Assembly: GCF_010093595.1 (NCBI RefSeq)
Contig: NW_022985440.1
Coordinates: 151,215-215,214, forward strand
Direction: 5' to 3'
DNA length: 64,000 nucleotides
Origin: Mytilinidion resinicola
Lineage: Eukaryota; Ascomycota; Dothideomycetes; Mytilinidiales; Mytilinidiaceae
Below are positions 34,997-45,466 of this stretch, piece after piece. Position numbers and translations under genes: made by a program. A model generated the notes under the pieces. That model was not told the DNA's origin, did no database searches, and worked only from the letters and a program-made list of their open reading frames with translations. Each line of letters begins with the position of its first letter. Positions within the stretch are counted from its first letter, which is position 1.

Positions 34997-36916
34997 TCAA
35001 AACCTAACCGTCCGCCAAATACTCCCCCCATACCGCACAAACTGCACCTCAATCGTCCGCGTCTCGATACTAGCCGTCGTCTGCACCTCCTTCACCCGCC
35101 ACTCCTCGGGGATGTCCTTGCAACTGCGCACCCACCCCAGCGGCGGCACGGCTACCGTGATGTCCTCACCGTCCCCGCTCCAGTCGGAGCTGCAGAGCCC
35201 CTCTTCGATCTTGCACACCTCGGCCCCCACCCCCGCCGCGCCGACGGAGTCCCACACGCCCTCCCGCCGTCGGCTGATCAGCAGCAGTTCCATGGCGCGC
35301 CGCCGCAGGATCGGGTCGCGGCAGCGGGTTGCGCAGAGGAAGAGGGGCACGATGGGGGAGAGCTCGAAGGAGGGGGAGAAGGAGGCCGGGCGGGCGCGGG
35401 GGGTGCGGTACGGAGGGGAGTCGGGGGGGATATCGGAGGCGAAGGGGCGGGAGCGGGTGGGGAGTTGGGACTGGGGAGGGCTGTTGGACATGTAGTCGGA
35501 GGCAGAGGGGGGAGTGGTGGGGTTGGGAGGGGGAGTGGTATCGTAGAGGTAGGAGGAGGAGGAGGAGCCTGAGTTTGTGTGGTGGGGAGTGGGTGTTGGC
35601 GCGGAAGAGGCGGGAGAGGCGGATAGCGAGCTGCCGGGGAGTTGGAAGGATGGGAGGGTGGCGACTAGGTCGATGATGGTGCGGAATGTTTCGAGGTGGT
35701 CATCGTAGAGCGATTCTGTGATGGACCCTACGGAGATGATGAGTTGGCACATGATGCAGTAGATCCGGAGAAGCGTGACGCCGGCGTAGGTCTTCGGGTC
35801 CTGGAGGGCCGTAGGGGAGAGTTTGGAGCAGTACGCCTCTAATGATGCTGTCCATGCTGGGAATGCTCCAAGGAGCTGCGCGGAAGATGCGGCGAACTCT
35901 GGTCCGTCGATTGTGAGGCCTGGCACGTCTCCAGTTGCAATGTTGGTAATCCACATCATGGAGCGGAGGAGCGAAACGAGGTCGGTACGGGCAGCTGCAG
36001 TGCTAGAGTACGCTGGAGGTATTACTGGAAATACTGGGGCCGTTTCGTGGTATAAGTAAGGGGATGTGCTGTCCGAGAAGGTCATGGACTGGAAGTCGAA
36101 GCGGTGGAGCACTCCCACAATCGCATCTTGAAAGTCCACGCCATGCGAGAGTCGGTGTTTATGTTGGTCCAGAATCCGCAGGCCGTTGCGAAGATGCATG
36201 TTCATAGCCTTGTAGTTACCCACAAGACTCTCGTAGCAGACGAAGATGATGCAGGCTAGGAGCACGGTTTCTACAGAAGTCTGGCCGGTTTGGTACGATA
36301 CGAGAAGCTGATTGGAGTGCATGACTGCGTCCATGTACTGCTTGAAGGCGTAGTCGCCCGGGCTGGCTGCCAGGGTCCTCGAATTCGAGCTGTAGACCTC
36401 ATGCATGGTGCTGAGAGCTAGCACACCGTGCTTGATGGCTGGCTCATGAAACATCATTCGCAGGATTTCCTGGCTCCAGAGCTCTGAGTCGAAGAATTCG
36501 GTCCATTGGATCAGGGTGTTGGCTTGGAAGTATGCGAACGAGCGGTTCTCGGCTGGACTGTCGAAGAGAGTTGGCGATGGGTTTCTTGAAATACGGACTT
36601 TTGGCGCTGAGGCCCTAGCTGGGATAGACAGGAATGATGAGTTGCGATATGCTGCAGCGGCAGCGGGCGAGGACTTCCGGGACAAGGCAGCATCTGTATA
36701 GCCTTCACACTTCCGTCCTGTTCTGGTGCATCGAATGCAGGCGGGCTTTGTCTCGTCACATTTGACTCGCCGGATGCTGGGCATTAGTTAGGTCAACCAC
36801 CATCGTAGAGTTTGATACATGGAGAGGAGAGGGGGTAGATACCGGCAGGTGGTGCAACCCGTCTTCACGCGGATCTTGAACTGGCGCTCGAGGGCTCGCA
36901 ATCTTTCCGACTCCAT
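34997..36916 (-). CDS. Zn2Cys6 transcription factor, 617 aa
   Basis: Two exons, 36916-36843 and 36776-34997; the 66-nt intron sits inside the zinc cluster, a usual place. The binuclear cluster has Cys at 21, 24, 31, 38, 41 and 48 (CTTCRIRRVKCDE then CIRCTRTGRKCEGY). The middle region (about 100-330) carries the fungal-specific helical block (MMFHEPAIKHGVLALSTMHE). A Ser/Pro-rich disordered stretch lies around 400-490, and the C terminus (WRVKEVQTTASIETRTIEVQFV) is conserved-looking. It is a DNA-binding regulator in the nucleus; targets cannot be read from sequence. The start is the first in-frame ATG. It converges with the S10 gene (178-bp gap), so no shared promoter suggests joint regulation. 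Confidence 0.92.
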
Positions 36917-37086
36917 GGATGGTCGCGATCTGGGACTGGGCGTGTCGGGGTCGATATAGGGCTGGGACACTAATAGCCTCCTCCCTGTTGAACATCGTCC
37001 TGACTGGTTTGCTTCGTTTAGGTGTACGTTAGCTAGGGACACGCGCGAAGCTTAAACTTGTTAGTCCACCGCTACTCTAGTATCTA

Positions 37087-37232
37087 CATGGGGGTAACCT
37101 GAGCGGGCTGCTCGCCCTCCCTGTCAGTTTCGGGGGCATTATAGTAATATCCTAGGAAAATAGTGCGGGTACGACTATAATGCCCCCAAAACTGACAGGG
37201 AGGGCGAGCAGCCCGCTTAGGTTACCCCCTTG
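37087..37232. mobile_element. 146-bp MITE with 59-bp inverted repeats, flanked by TA
   Basis: Arms 37087-37145 and 37174-37232 are inverted copies with three mismatches in 59 bases; the loop is 28 bases. The element begins CATGGGGGTAACCTGAGCGG and ends in the complement, CCCCCTTG. TA lies immediately outside both ends (37085-37086 and 37233-37234), the target duplication of Tc1/mariner/pogo-type transposases. It is too short to code. On transcription it would fold into one long hairpin. Confidence 0.88.
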
Positions 37233-38546
37233 TATGTAGCACCAGTAGCACCTGGGCAGGGTTTTTACGAGGCGTCAAATCCTCCGCCCCTATTGCTGAC
37301 ATGACTCTTGCTTATGCTCAGCCTCGTCGTATGTCGCGTTGCTGATGCAAGCCCCAGCCACCTCACCGCCGCTATGAATACGCTATTTCGTGGCCCGCGG
37401 CACAGTCCCTTCCACCTGGCAGCTGTTGAAAGTTATGGAATCAATACAGTTCGAACCGGCATTGACGTTTTCCAGAGTTCTCCTTCTTAACCGCCATGCC
37501 CTTGATGAGGCTTCCGCTATCCTGTATGAAAGTTGTATTGCTTAAGCTCTTATACATCGCGGACAGAGAGCTGTTTGCGAAATGGCATCAAGTACGGTAT
37601 TTGGACACAAGTCTTGCACTCTTTCTTGACTTCTCCCCATGCTTCTTCGTAAGATTTAGATAAAAAGTCTGTGCACTCCTTGCGACTGTCTGATGTATTC
37701 CAGTGCATTGAAAAGAGGTTAGAAAAGATGTACAATCCTAGGGAGCGTAAATCGGAGCGGATCTAAACGCTTTTGACTGACCTATCCTACCGTCGTCTAG
37801 GGTAGTTCCCGATACTGTAAAGAGCCCAATGCAGGAGCAATTTGACGGCTGCAAAAGTAGCATTGCTAGCGCCACAATCCAGATCATCAAACGCCTAGGG
37901 TCCCGGTCCTTAGATTTGGCTTCTCTTAGGTATTGGCTAGCTCCTAATAGCGAGAAGAATGTTCAGTTCGAGGTAGCCGTAACGAGTGAAGGGATCTAGT
38001 AGCTAAATTTAGTACCCGCCGCTTCGCGCCAATACTCTTTGATGTTACCTTACGGCCCGATCTTTCTTTCATAAGACCCTCTCCTCATGCCAGAGGAAAA
38101 GTATCGGTACCAAGATTGCAACTTTTCTTAACATGCTAAAATATTTGCAGCTTCCAAGACCCTTGACCGTCATAGACGAGAGGGCCGGGCAGGCTTCATT
38201 GGACGTAAGATGACAGTCTGTTATAACTCCCTCTAGGGTGGCCCGAAGAGCAATCAGACAGATCACGACTGTCTTTTTTCAGCTCTTGATAATGCATCAT
38301 GGAGCCTCAAGCAGTGCTAGGTGAGCCTAGAGTGGGTGCGTATTTAAAGTATCGGAAGGTTTAGAATAGATTTACAGATTCGTAGACTGCCACTTTTTGT
38401 GCCGAGACCTGCCAGTATACGAACTCCCGGGTTCTCGACCCACCAGTTCCATGGGAACACCAAACTTTCAGGCCACAAATGCCAGTTTCATACTTTCTGC
38501 TCGTCCACCGGCTCGCTGATCGGTTTACCACGCCAGGACATCTAGC
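37233..38546. other. gene-poor stretch with degraded coding-like fragments
   Basis: No intact gene. One F-box-type fragment is listed separately. The rest has many stops in all frames. Confidence 0.4.
37440..37544 (+). pseudogene. fragment resembling fungal F-box/BTB-type proteins
   Basis: In one frame the sequence reads FEPALTFSRVLLLNR then HALDEASAILYES, the pattern of the recurrent fungal phrase in which bound residues read L-L-x-V/L-N-R-x-x-x-x-E-A-S/A-x-x-L-Y. A stop follows at once and no start is near. It is too short to name with confidence; it may be a relic of the same type of gene as 38547-39117. Confidence 0.3.
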
Positions 38547-39117
38547 ATGCGCCTCCAAATCACAAAGCCATTGCTCATCTCTCTAGATGACCGTCGTCGT
38601 GTAGGGCCTTCTATCGTCAACATGAGCAATGGCTCAAGCCCTCAAAGAATCCCCAGCATGGACCCCAACTCGTACACCGCTTTCCGATTTCTTGATTTGC
38701 CACCCGAAATTCGCCTTCTTGTATATTATTACACAGTCACATGGTTTTACTACTCCCAAACTTTGGTGTCAATCAAGAAAAGACACGCCTTCATCTTAGA
38801 GCGTTGCGGTGTCAGGGCCTTTTACGGAAACTCTACAAGATATCTCCACGTTATGTCCTCGAAAACTTGGTACCTCCTTTCCTCATCGTCAACCGTCAAA
38901 TCAGAGTAGAAATACTAGACATGCTCCTCGCAACACTTTTCATGATAAGCGATCGGGAGCTAAGCCAGGGTGCGATAAACTTGGATGCATTTTTCTCGAA
39001 ACCTTGCCGCAAAACATGCAGGTGTTAGACTGGAAAGCCGCAAGTGGGGTCTACAAGATGAGTGACGGAAAAAAATATTATGGGAAAACCAACACAAATA
39101 GAAGCATTAGTCTTTAG
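38547..39117 (+). pseudogene. decayed F-box-like protein gene
   Basis: The first frame (ATG 38547) carries FRFLDLPPEIRLLVYYYTVT, the opening phrase of many fungal LPPEIR-type proteins. The next recognisable block, PPFLIVNRQIRVEIL, is in a different frame and runs to a stop near 39028. A third block, LPQNMQVLDWKAASG, is in the remaining frame and ends at 39117. No GT-AG intron joins them neatly, so two frameshifts are the simplest account. Not expected to make a working protein. Confidence 0.55.
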
Positions 39118-40525
39118 TGGGCGTGTCCGGATTTCCGATACTGTGTCCGAGGCCACCCGTGAGGGCCTCTCATGGCACCTCATGGCACATTCAGGCTAAA
39201 TTCCCAGAAAAGGTGATAGAAAAAGGACCACGTCTACACCTTACGAATATTAAGATGTTCTTTGATTATCGCATGCTCCGGCAGAACTATCGATAAGAGT
39301 CCAGGGAGATGAAATGCGCAACTTTCTGGACACTGCAGTCAAAACCACAGCCGGCAGGTATACTCAAAGCGCAAGGCTTACAGCATATCCGTCTATGTGG
39401 TATTTCCATATTCTGCTTTTGGTACCTATCAGACCTGGCTGCTAGTGCCACCGGTCCCTTCCTTTTGATTGGACGATGGTCGATATCAACGGGTCTCCCT
39501 CAACTTGAGCAGGATTAGCGCTCACCGGTGAGATGCATGCTATCTTCAGGCTGCTTTCGATCATACGATAAACTCAAGATAAGCCCGACAGTTGCCTCGA
39601 CAATGTTGCCTTCATGGATCAGGACTCGTCATAGATGTGAGCGGGGCATGTTCCGTTCAGTAACGGAGTCAGATTTCCATGCTGCTGTTGTTGTACAGGC
39701 AGACGAATCTACGAATGCCATCCGCGGCTTCCGGCATCAAAAGTGCTCCGGCCGTCCAAAAAGGCACAGCATTGCCGTTATGGACTCTCGCGCGGATCCC
39801 CCACGCTTGTGAAATATTTACTTGTATCAACGGTCCCTGTCGTGCCCGTCCCGCGCAATGAGGATCGGCAGCAGCCGAGGATAATTCCGGGCGCCACAAA
39901 TATAGCGGCGGCCGCGATGCCTTTCGCAGGAGCCCAAGCTGGAAGCGCGGCGGGCTGCAGCCCCTGAAAAGCGGTAGATCAGCGCCCAGGCACAAGCGAG
40001 CAGCGAACGCCTGGACGGTGAGTCTGCAACAACACTGGCATTCTATACAGCCAAGGGGCGCACGTGCATGGCCGTCTTGCGCAACACCCAACTGCAGTAG
40101 ATGTTTCAGCCTGAACAACAGCACCAACGGCGGCCTGCCACTTGTTGCGTCGCAGGGAGACGGCATTGCCCACGGCGTTCGGCAAACCGCATGGCGATAC
40201 ATGCGCAGTGGACCCCTGCCCCGCTGGCTTGGGCCCTTTGCACTCGGTGCTGGTGGCGTATTGACAGCTCCTTTGAGCGCTCTCCGCCGTCGCTCCTCGT
40301 CGTCTACCAGATTAATTGGCGCTAGCTTCGATCCTGCAGTATCGTGGGCCGATCTGAGCATGGCGCCGTCGTCATCTCTGATATGCCCACGTATCCACCA
40401 CCTTCCCCCACGGTTTCGCCTTCTTCAACCTCTCTTCATCACCTATTTCCATGTTCACAGCCAGAGTTATACCTTTAGTCTTACTATAATTGTAATTTGT
40501 AGCTAATTCACATCACTACTAAATA
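39118..40525. other. intergenic, no defensible gene
   Basis: A 230-codon minus-strand frame (39669-40361) is GC-rich and shares its stretch with equally long frames on the plus strand, so I treat it as chance. The last 100 bases serve as promoter and leader of the F-box gene. Confidence 0.4.
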
Positions 40526-42946
40526 ATGCTACGATTCTTGTCATTCCACAGAAAGTCCAGCCTTTCTACAGAAGAACCACCTGCGAGGTAAACGGCCGAT
40601 ACTACGAGTTTCCTCCCAGCTCGATGCTTTAGTTGCGCGTATGAGAGATCCGTCTCTAACACCATCTGTAGTGTGGATGCCCCGCGTCCCTGTGGCACTG
40701 GACAGCTCGAAAAACGCTCCTCAGTGTCGTCTGTCACATCGACGCGTCCCTCTCGCGACTCGATATACTCGAAAGAATCTTCGGCCACGTCTTATAGCAG
40801 TGTCCAGTCCACCACTCATTACGATTTTGATACTATTCCCACCATCACGAAGACAGCATGGGAGCTGGATCGTTACAGGCGGCCATCAGTGACCCAGCGA
40901 TCGAGGTCGACTGAGGAGACCGCACCGAGGACGAACTTGTTTGAAAAGTTACCGCGAGAGATATACGACTGCATACTACAAGAGCTAGAGCTACTTCACT
41001 TTCAGCCCGGGAAGCATGTCTGCCCGTCTTGCTATTTGCGAGATGTCAGTAATCTAGCTCTGACAAGTCGAGCCTGGGATAAAGCTGCAAGAGCAAAGCT
41101 GTCAGTAATCCCAACTTGGCATGCGATGATATATACACAATGCTAATGTCGTGACAGATATCGCAATATATGGGTACTCCCTGACGATGGAAACCACGAA
41201 ATGAAGAAGCTCAAGCTCAAGAATACTCGCCGCTTGAAACTTCTACGCCGTACATTACGTGAGAGAACGGCTCTAGCAAGGACCGTGAAGGAGCTCAACT
41301 GCCAGAACTACCAGGAGGTCTATCGCAAAGCTGATATATTTGACAAAGGGGAAATAGTAGACATGATTGCATCTGTTGTAATGGCTTGTCCAGATCTGGA
41401 GAAGTTGACAGGATTCCATGTGTCGTACAATCACAGCTTCGACCGGCTTTCCCACGCTCTATCCACTCGAAATCATCTGAAGGAGCGCATATGGCTTCTC
41501 AAGCCTCCGAGTGATCCAGCAACCCCAACGTCCCCAACGTTTCCAAGGAACAGCGACTCGAACAACTTATCTAATCTCTACGACCCTACCGCCGACTTGA
41601 CTGAAACCTTTCTAGCGCAGCACTCCTTCTGGCCCTCGCTCACCACCCTGATCCTTCACTCGCAGTCCTCGTCATCCTCTCCTATAATGACCTTTCGAGC
41701 CTTCATCGCGACCTTCCGCTCTCTGCCGTCTCTATCCAATCTCTCGCTCTCCTTTTTCAGTGCCGCCGAGTTCTCGAACCGCACCCTAGCCGCCCTCCCC
41801 CCACTTCAATCTCTCCGCCTCGAGAAACTGCCTGGTCTCACTGACGCAGGACTGCAACGATACTTCGCCCAGCCCGCGGCCGCTTCCATTGTAAATCTAA
41901 GCCTGATAAATCTCCAAATTACCGATCTCGCCGTATTGGGTAAAATATTTCAATATTTGAGCGAGTTATCCCGCCTCACGCTATCTCAGAACCCAACACC
42001 ACGCCCATCTGAAGATGCGTGGCCACTGCCTGCAAGCACAGATGCTGTGTTTCGCTCAGCCAGCCTGAGATACCTGCACTGGTCGTGTCTCACGCCTCAC
42101 CCGCCCACCACCGTCGCGCTAGGAAAGGCGATTAAAGACGGCGACCTACCAGCATTACGAACCCTCCGCGCACCGACCGACGACGGGACATTGCAGGCAG
42201 TATGTGCCCCCCGAGCCTCGATCGCAAGAGAAGGCGACGAGACAGCAGTGAACATAGCCGCCGTGGTTGCGGACCAACAACGCAAGCACCGCACGAGGGC
42301 ATCCATGATCGTGCAGCCCACTCCTACGCTCACACCGACGCCGAAGTCAGCGAAGCGAACATCTATGCTCGACTTGCGGCCGTCCAGGCTCACGGAAATG
42401 GCAGCGGACCCAAATGCAACAAAGGCGACACCACAGCTCCAGATACAAACTGCTATGGCGGTCAATGCTAAAGGGAAGTGGAAGCGTGTCTCCACACCGG
42501 TGCCGCCATCTTCCGTCTTCACGCGGCCTGAGCCTAAAACCCTAATCTCACCACTCGCGTCTCCACCACTTCCGAAACCGAATCTAATTTCCCTCCCTGC
42601 TGCTCGAATAGCTGCTCAGCATCGTCTGGCTGTCGCGAGAAAACTTCCGGGTATCAAGATTACCATCACGTCGCCCTCTGGCGTGGATGTCAAGAAGTGG
42701 ACAATGGGGTCGTATCTTGGGCTCGTTCAAGGCCCTTGTGTTGCGCGGTATTGCCTTGATCCTGATATAGAAGGCGATGGGGAAGACGTTGTGGTCACAG
42801 GCGTGGCAGAAGTAGTAGGGGGAGCGAGAGCAGGGGGCGGACGGAGACAAGGAGAAGAGCCGGTATGGGAACGAGTGAGAGTCAGGGGGTGTTTGCATCC
42901 TGGAGGAAGAGGAGGGGATCAAGTGGGTGCGGATGAGCTCTTCTGA
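40526..42946 (+). CDS. F-box protein with leucine-rich region, 759 aa
   Basis: Three exons: 40526-40587, 40672-41100, 41158-42946, giving 760 codons. The short first exon (MLRFLSFHRKSSLS) supplies the only ATG in frame. Ser-rich residues 38-105 precede an F-box at about 109-160 (NLFEKLPREIYDCILQELE, then YLRDVSNLALTSRAWDKAA). The middle has irregular leucine-rich repeats (about 290-480: FIATFRSLPSLSNLSLSFF, LPPLQSLRLEKLPGLTDAG), then a Thr/Pro-rich disordered segment and a C-terminal module with WTMGSYLGLVQGPCVARYCLDPD. Expected role: substrate receptor of an SCF ubiquitin ligase. The target is unknown. Confidence 0.85.
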
Positions 42947-43071
42947 TTCAACTCAAGGAGCTTCATACCGAAGTTGTAGAGAAAAAGTTTTTCATAACTC
43001 GCAGCGTGGTGTGTCCACTCGCTCTCAAACGCCTCTATGTATACCCAAACCCAACATCAAACGAACACCCC

Positions 43072-44079
43072 TCACGCACTCTGGCTCTCCTCCGGCCAGA
43101 CATCCCACCCAAACGTATCTTTCATATTTACAAACCTCGTCCTTCTCCCCCTCGCCACCCTCTCAATCGCCTCAAACCCCTCGTCCCCCAGCTCGGCTAC
43201 CTTCAAATTACTCTCGATCCGGCTCGGCGTCGCGCTCTTTGGCAGCACCACATATCCCCTCTTCAGCCCCCACGCCAACAGACATTGCGCCAGCGTCGCC
43301 CCCTGCTTCTCCGCCGTCTTAATCAGGTCCTTATTCGTCCTGACCTTCTCCCCCGTACTGGGCACCTGATCCTGGCTCCCAAGCGGGCTATACGCCGCCG
43401 GCAGGATACCATGCGCAAGACACCACTCGACCAGCTCCACATTCGGCAAAAACGGATGAATCTCAATCTGGTTCACCGCCGGCTTGACGCGCGCGTAGCC
43501 GAGGAGCTGCTCGAGCCCCTTGATCGTCCAGTTGGAGACACCCACCGCTTTCGCCAGACCAGAGTCATACAGCTCCTCCATCTTCCGCCACGTCGGCGCC
43601 GGGTTCTCTGTCAAGGGCTTGTTGATCACGTATTTCCCGTCCGCGCCGATCTTCGGCATGAACGTGTCGCCCTCTGCCACTTTCTCGGCCGCGATGGGCC
43701 AGTGCACGAGGAAGAGGTCTACGTAGTCGACACGCAGTTTCGACAAGCTCGATTTTAGCGACCATTCCACGCCGGCGGGCTCGTGCAGGTGGTTCCAGAC
43801 TTTCGTGCAGATGAAGATGTCGGAGCGCTGCACGGAGGGGGTTTTGGCGAGGAAGTCGTGCAGGGCGTCGCCGACTTCGGCCTCGTTTTGGTAGAACCAG
43901 GCGCAGTCGAGGTGGCGGTAGCCGGATTCCAGCGCGTGCAGCGTCGCGGTGTAGGAGGAGCCCTGGGCGCCATCATTGGCGAAGGTGCCGAAGCTGATGC
44001 TGGGGATGGAGGCGCCGGTGTTGAGGGTGAAGGCTTTGGGGATGGTGGGGGAGGGGGTGGTGGAGGGGTGGATGGCCAT
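43072..44079 (-). CDS. aldo-keto reductase, 335 aa
   Basis: Single exon. The catalytic tetrad is complete: Asp58 and Tyr63 in LDCAWFYQNE, Lys93 in CTKVW, His126 in LVHWP. The cofactor region GVSNWTIKGLEQLL and the late motif LPKSATPSRIESN match NADPH-dependent AKRs of the Gcy1/Ypr1/glycerol dehydrogenase type, cytosolic reducers of aldehydes and ketones. Length is normal. The exact substrate cannot be told. It converges tail-to-tail with the F-box gene (125-bp gap), and its promoter lies in the long spacer to the HAD gene, which is divergently oriented. Confidence 0.95.
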   Translation of the reverse strand: MAIHPSTTPSPTIPKAFTLNTGASIPSISFGTFANDGAQGSSYTATLHALESGYRHLDCAWFYQNEAEVGDALHDFLAKTPSVQRSDIFICTKVWNHLHEPAGVEWSLKSSLSKLRVDYVDLFLVHWPIAAEKVAEGDTFMPKIGADGKYVINKPLTENPAPTWRKMEELYDSGLAKAVGVSNWTIKGLEQLLGYARVKPAVNQIEIHPFLPNVELVEWCLAHGILPAAYSPLGSQDQVPSTGEKVRTNKDLIKTAEKQGATLAQCLLAWGLKRGYVVLPKSATPSRIESNLKVAELGDEGFEAIERVARGRRTRFVNMKDTFGWDVWPEESQSA

Positions 44080-44524
44080 TTTGGTGGTTTTGTGTGTTCT
44101 CTTTCTGCAGTCGAATTGGATATATCAAGGACTATTGAGCTGAGTATAGCAGATAGAGAATGTTGGTAGAAAGATGAACAAAATTGGCCCAAGAATCAGC
44201 GAACGACTCGGCGTATATGAAACTCACTCACCTTCCCTTTCCTCCCCACCACCCCACCATGCGCAAAAGAAAAGAAAACCCTCACCTATCCCCCCCTCGC
44301 TCCGACTCTTTCTCGCACCCTCTCGCTCAACACTTCTAGCCATGACGTAAAGTGTGGAATCCTCCTCTCCAGCTCCACTCCTCCTCACCGCCACTGCTTC
44401 GTCCGCTCAATCCACGACCCGTAGAATCAACACTTGCACATGCCAAAAGCCCCCTGCTGCGCGGCACTCGCTCCGATCCGACGCAACCACCCCAGCAACC
44501 GCGAAATCAGGAACGTGCAGCCAT

Positions 44525-44553
44525 CCTGCAGGGTGAAGTTCCCACCCTGCAGG
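44525..44553. repeat. short perfect inverted repeat (11-bp arms)
   Basis: CCTGCAGGGTG and CACCCTGCAGG are separated by 7 bases. It could form a hairpin or be a dyad-symmetric binding site. Position in a promoter spacer is its only context. Confidence 0.6.
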
Positions 44554-45350
44554 TCTGCAGTTCCCGCCCCTGGCGACTTTAAACATAGAAAAACCCGTTC
44601 GCTTTGGCGCTAAGCCCCATATATCTCGCGTCATACCGCAGAAACTCTGCAACCCGTCTCCAGCCCTACCCAATGGTCCCACCGCTAGTGGCTAAAAACC
44701 CAAGCCATTTCTCTACATCTCTGACACGACAAACGACCAAGCGGGCGATCGACATGGCGTTGCTATTGTAAAGGCATTCCGCCGCCGCAAGGAAGCCCTG
44801 CAGCAACGTGTGGATCCCCAGGGTCCATATTTGATATCATCACCGCGACCCGCCGTACCAACCAACTCGCTCTGCTTGCGAAATCTCGGTGGGCTTGAAG
44901 ATAACGTGGCAACCTCGCTAGGGTAGCCTTCTGTGCGTTTTCGCCGGCGGCAAAGCCGTTCCCAAAAAAACACCATGCCTGGTATCCACAATCTCTGGCA
45001 GCTGCTGCGCTCTGTGTAAGCAAGCACGCTTGCCGGCCGCGGCGTCACCAGTGGTAGCTGTACCGTTTTCGCCGTCCCGAAGAAGCCACGAGCAGGACCC
45101 TTAGACCGCCGGGAGGAGCAAAAGGGTGGGTAAGGCGGCTCCACCGCTATCCACAGAATTTCCTTTGTCGTCGCGCCGCAGAGCGTATGGCAGAGGTGGA
45201 ATGATGTTATCAGTGGAGCAGGCTCCGCGCTGGACGAGTTTCAGCTCGGAGACGAACGGGAAGAGGGGTGGGTGAGATAGTGAGGGCTTTTCCAGGGGCC
45301 CTTTGTTAAGAAAATGGCGGTGGCATTGTATTTTGTAGGGAGAATGGATA

Positions 45351-45356
45351 TATACT
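45351..45356 (+). promoter_or_regulatory. TATA-like element of the HAD gene
   Basis: TATATA 116 bases ahead of the ATG at 45467, followed by a CT-rich leader. Plausible core promoter, unproven. Confidence 0.4.
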
Positions 45357-45400
45357 GCGACCAGCCAGCCCCGTGGTTGTCATTCAACCACACCAGCATT

Positions 45401-45425
45401 CTCTCCTCTCCTCTCCTCTCCTCTT
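45401..45425 (+). repeat. CTCTC pentanucleotide repeat in 5' leader
   Basis: Five consecutive five-base CT units ending about 40 bases before the start codon. CT blocks of this kind are common next to transcription starts of well-expressed fungal genes. Confidence 0.75.
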
Positions 45426-45466
45426 CACGACTTGGCTTGACTTGCCCTTGACCACTATCCGACAAT

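Larger units (their letters stand above)
44080..45466. promoter_or_regulatory. 1.4-kb divergent spacer between AKR and HAD genes
   Basis: No gene seen. It contains a perfect 11-bp hairpin at 44525-44553, a TATA-like TATATA at 45351-45356 and a CTCTC repeat at 45401-45425, the latter two upstream of the HAD start. A 143-codon minus frame at 44713-45144 has no family features. Confidence 0.45.

Noticed and set aside
39669..40361. 230-codon minus-strand frame
   Set aside because: GC-rich, with long frames on both strands over the same stretch, no domain phrase and no splice context; kept as intergenic.
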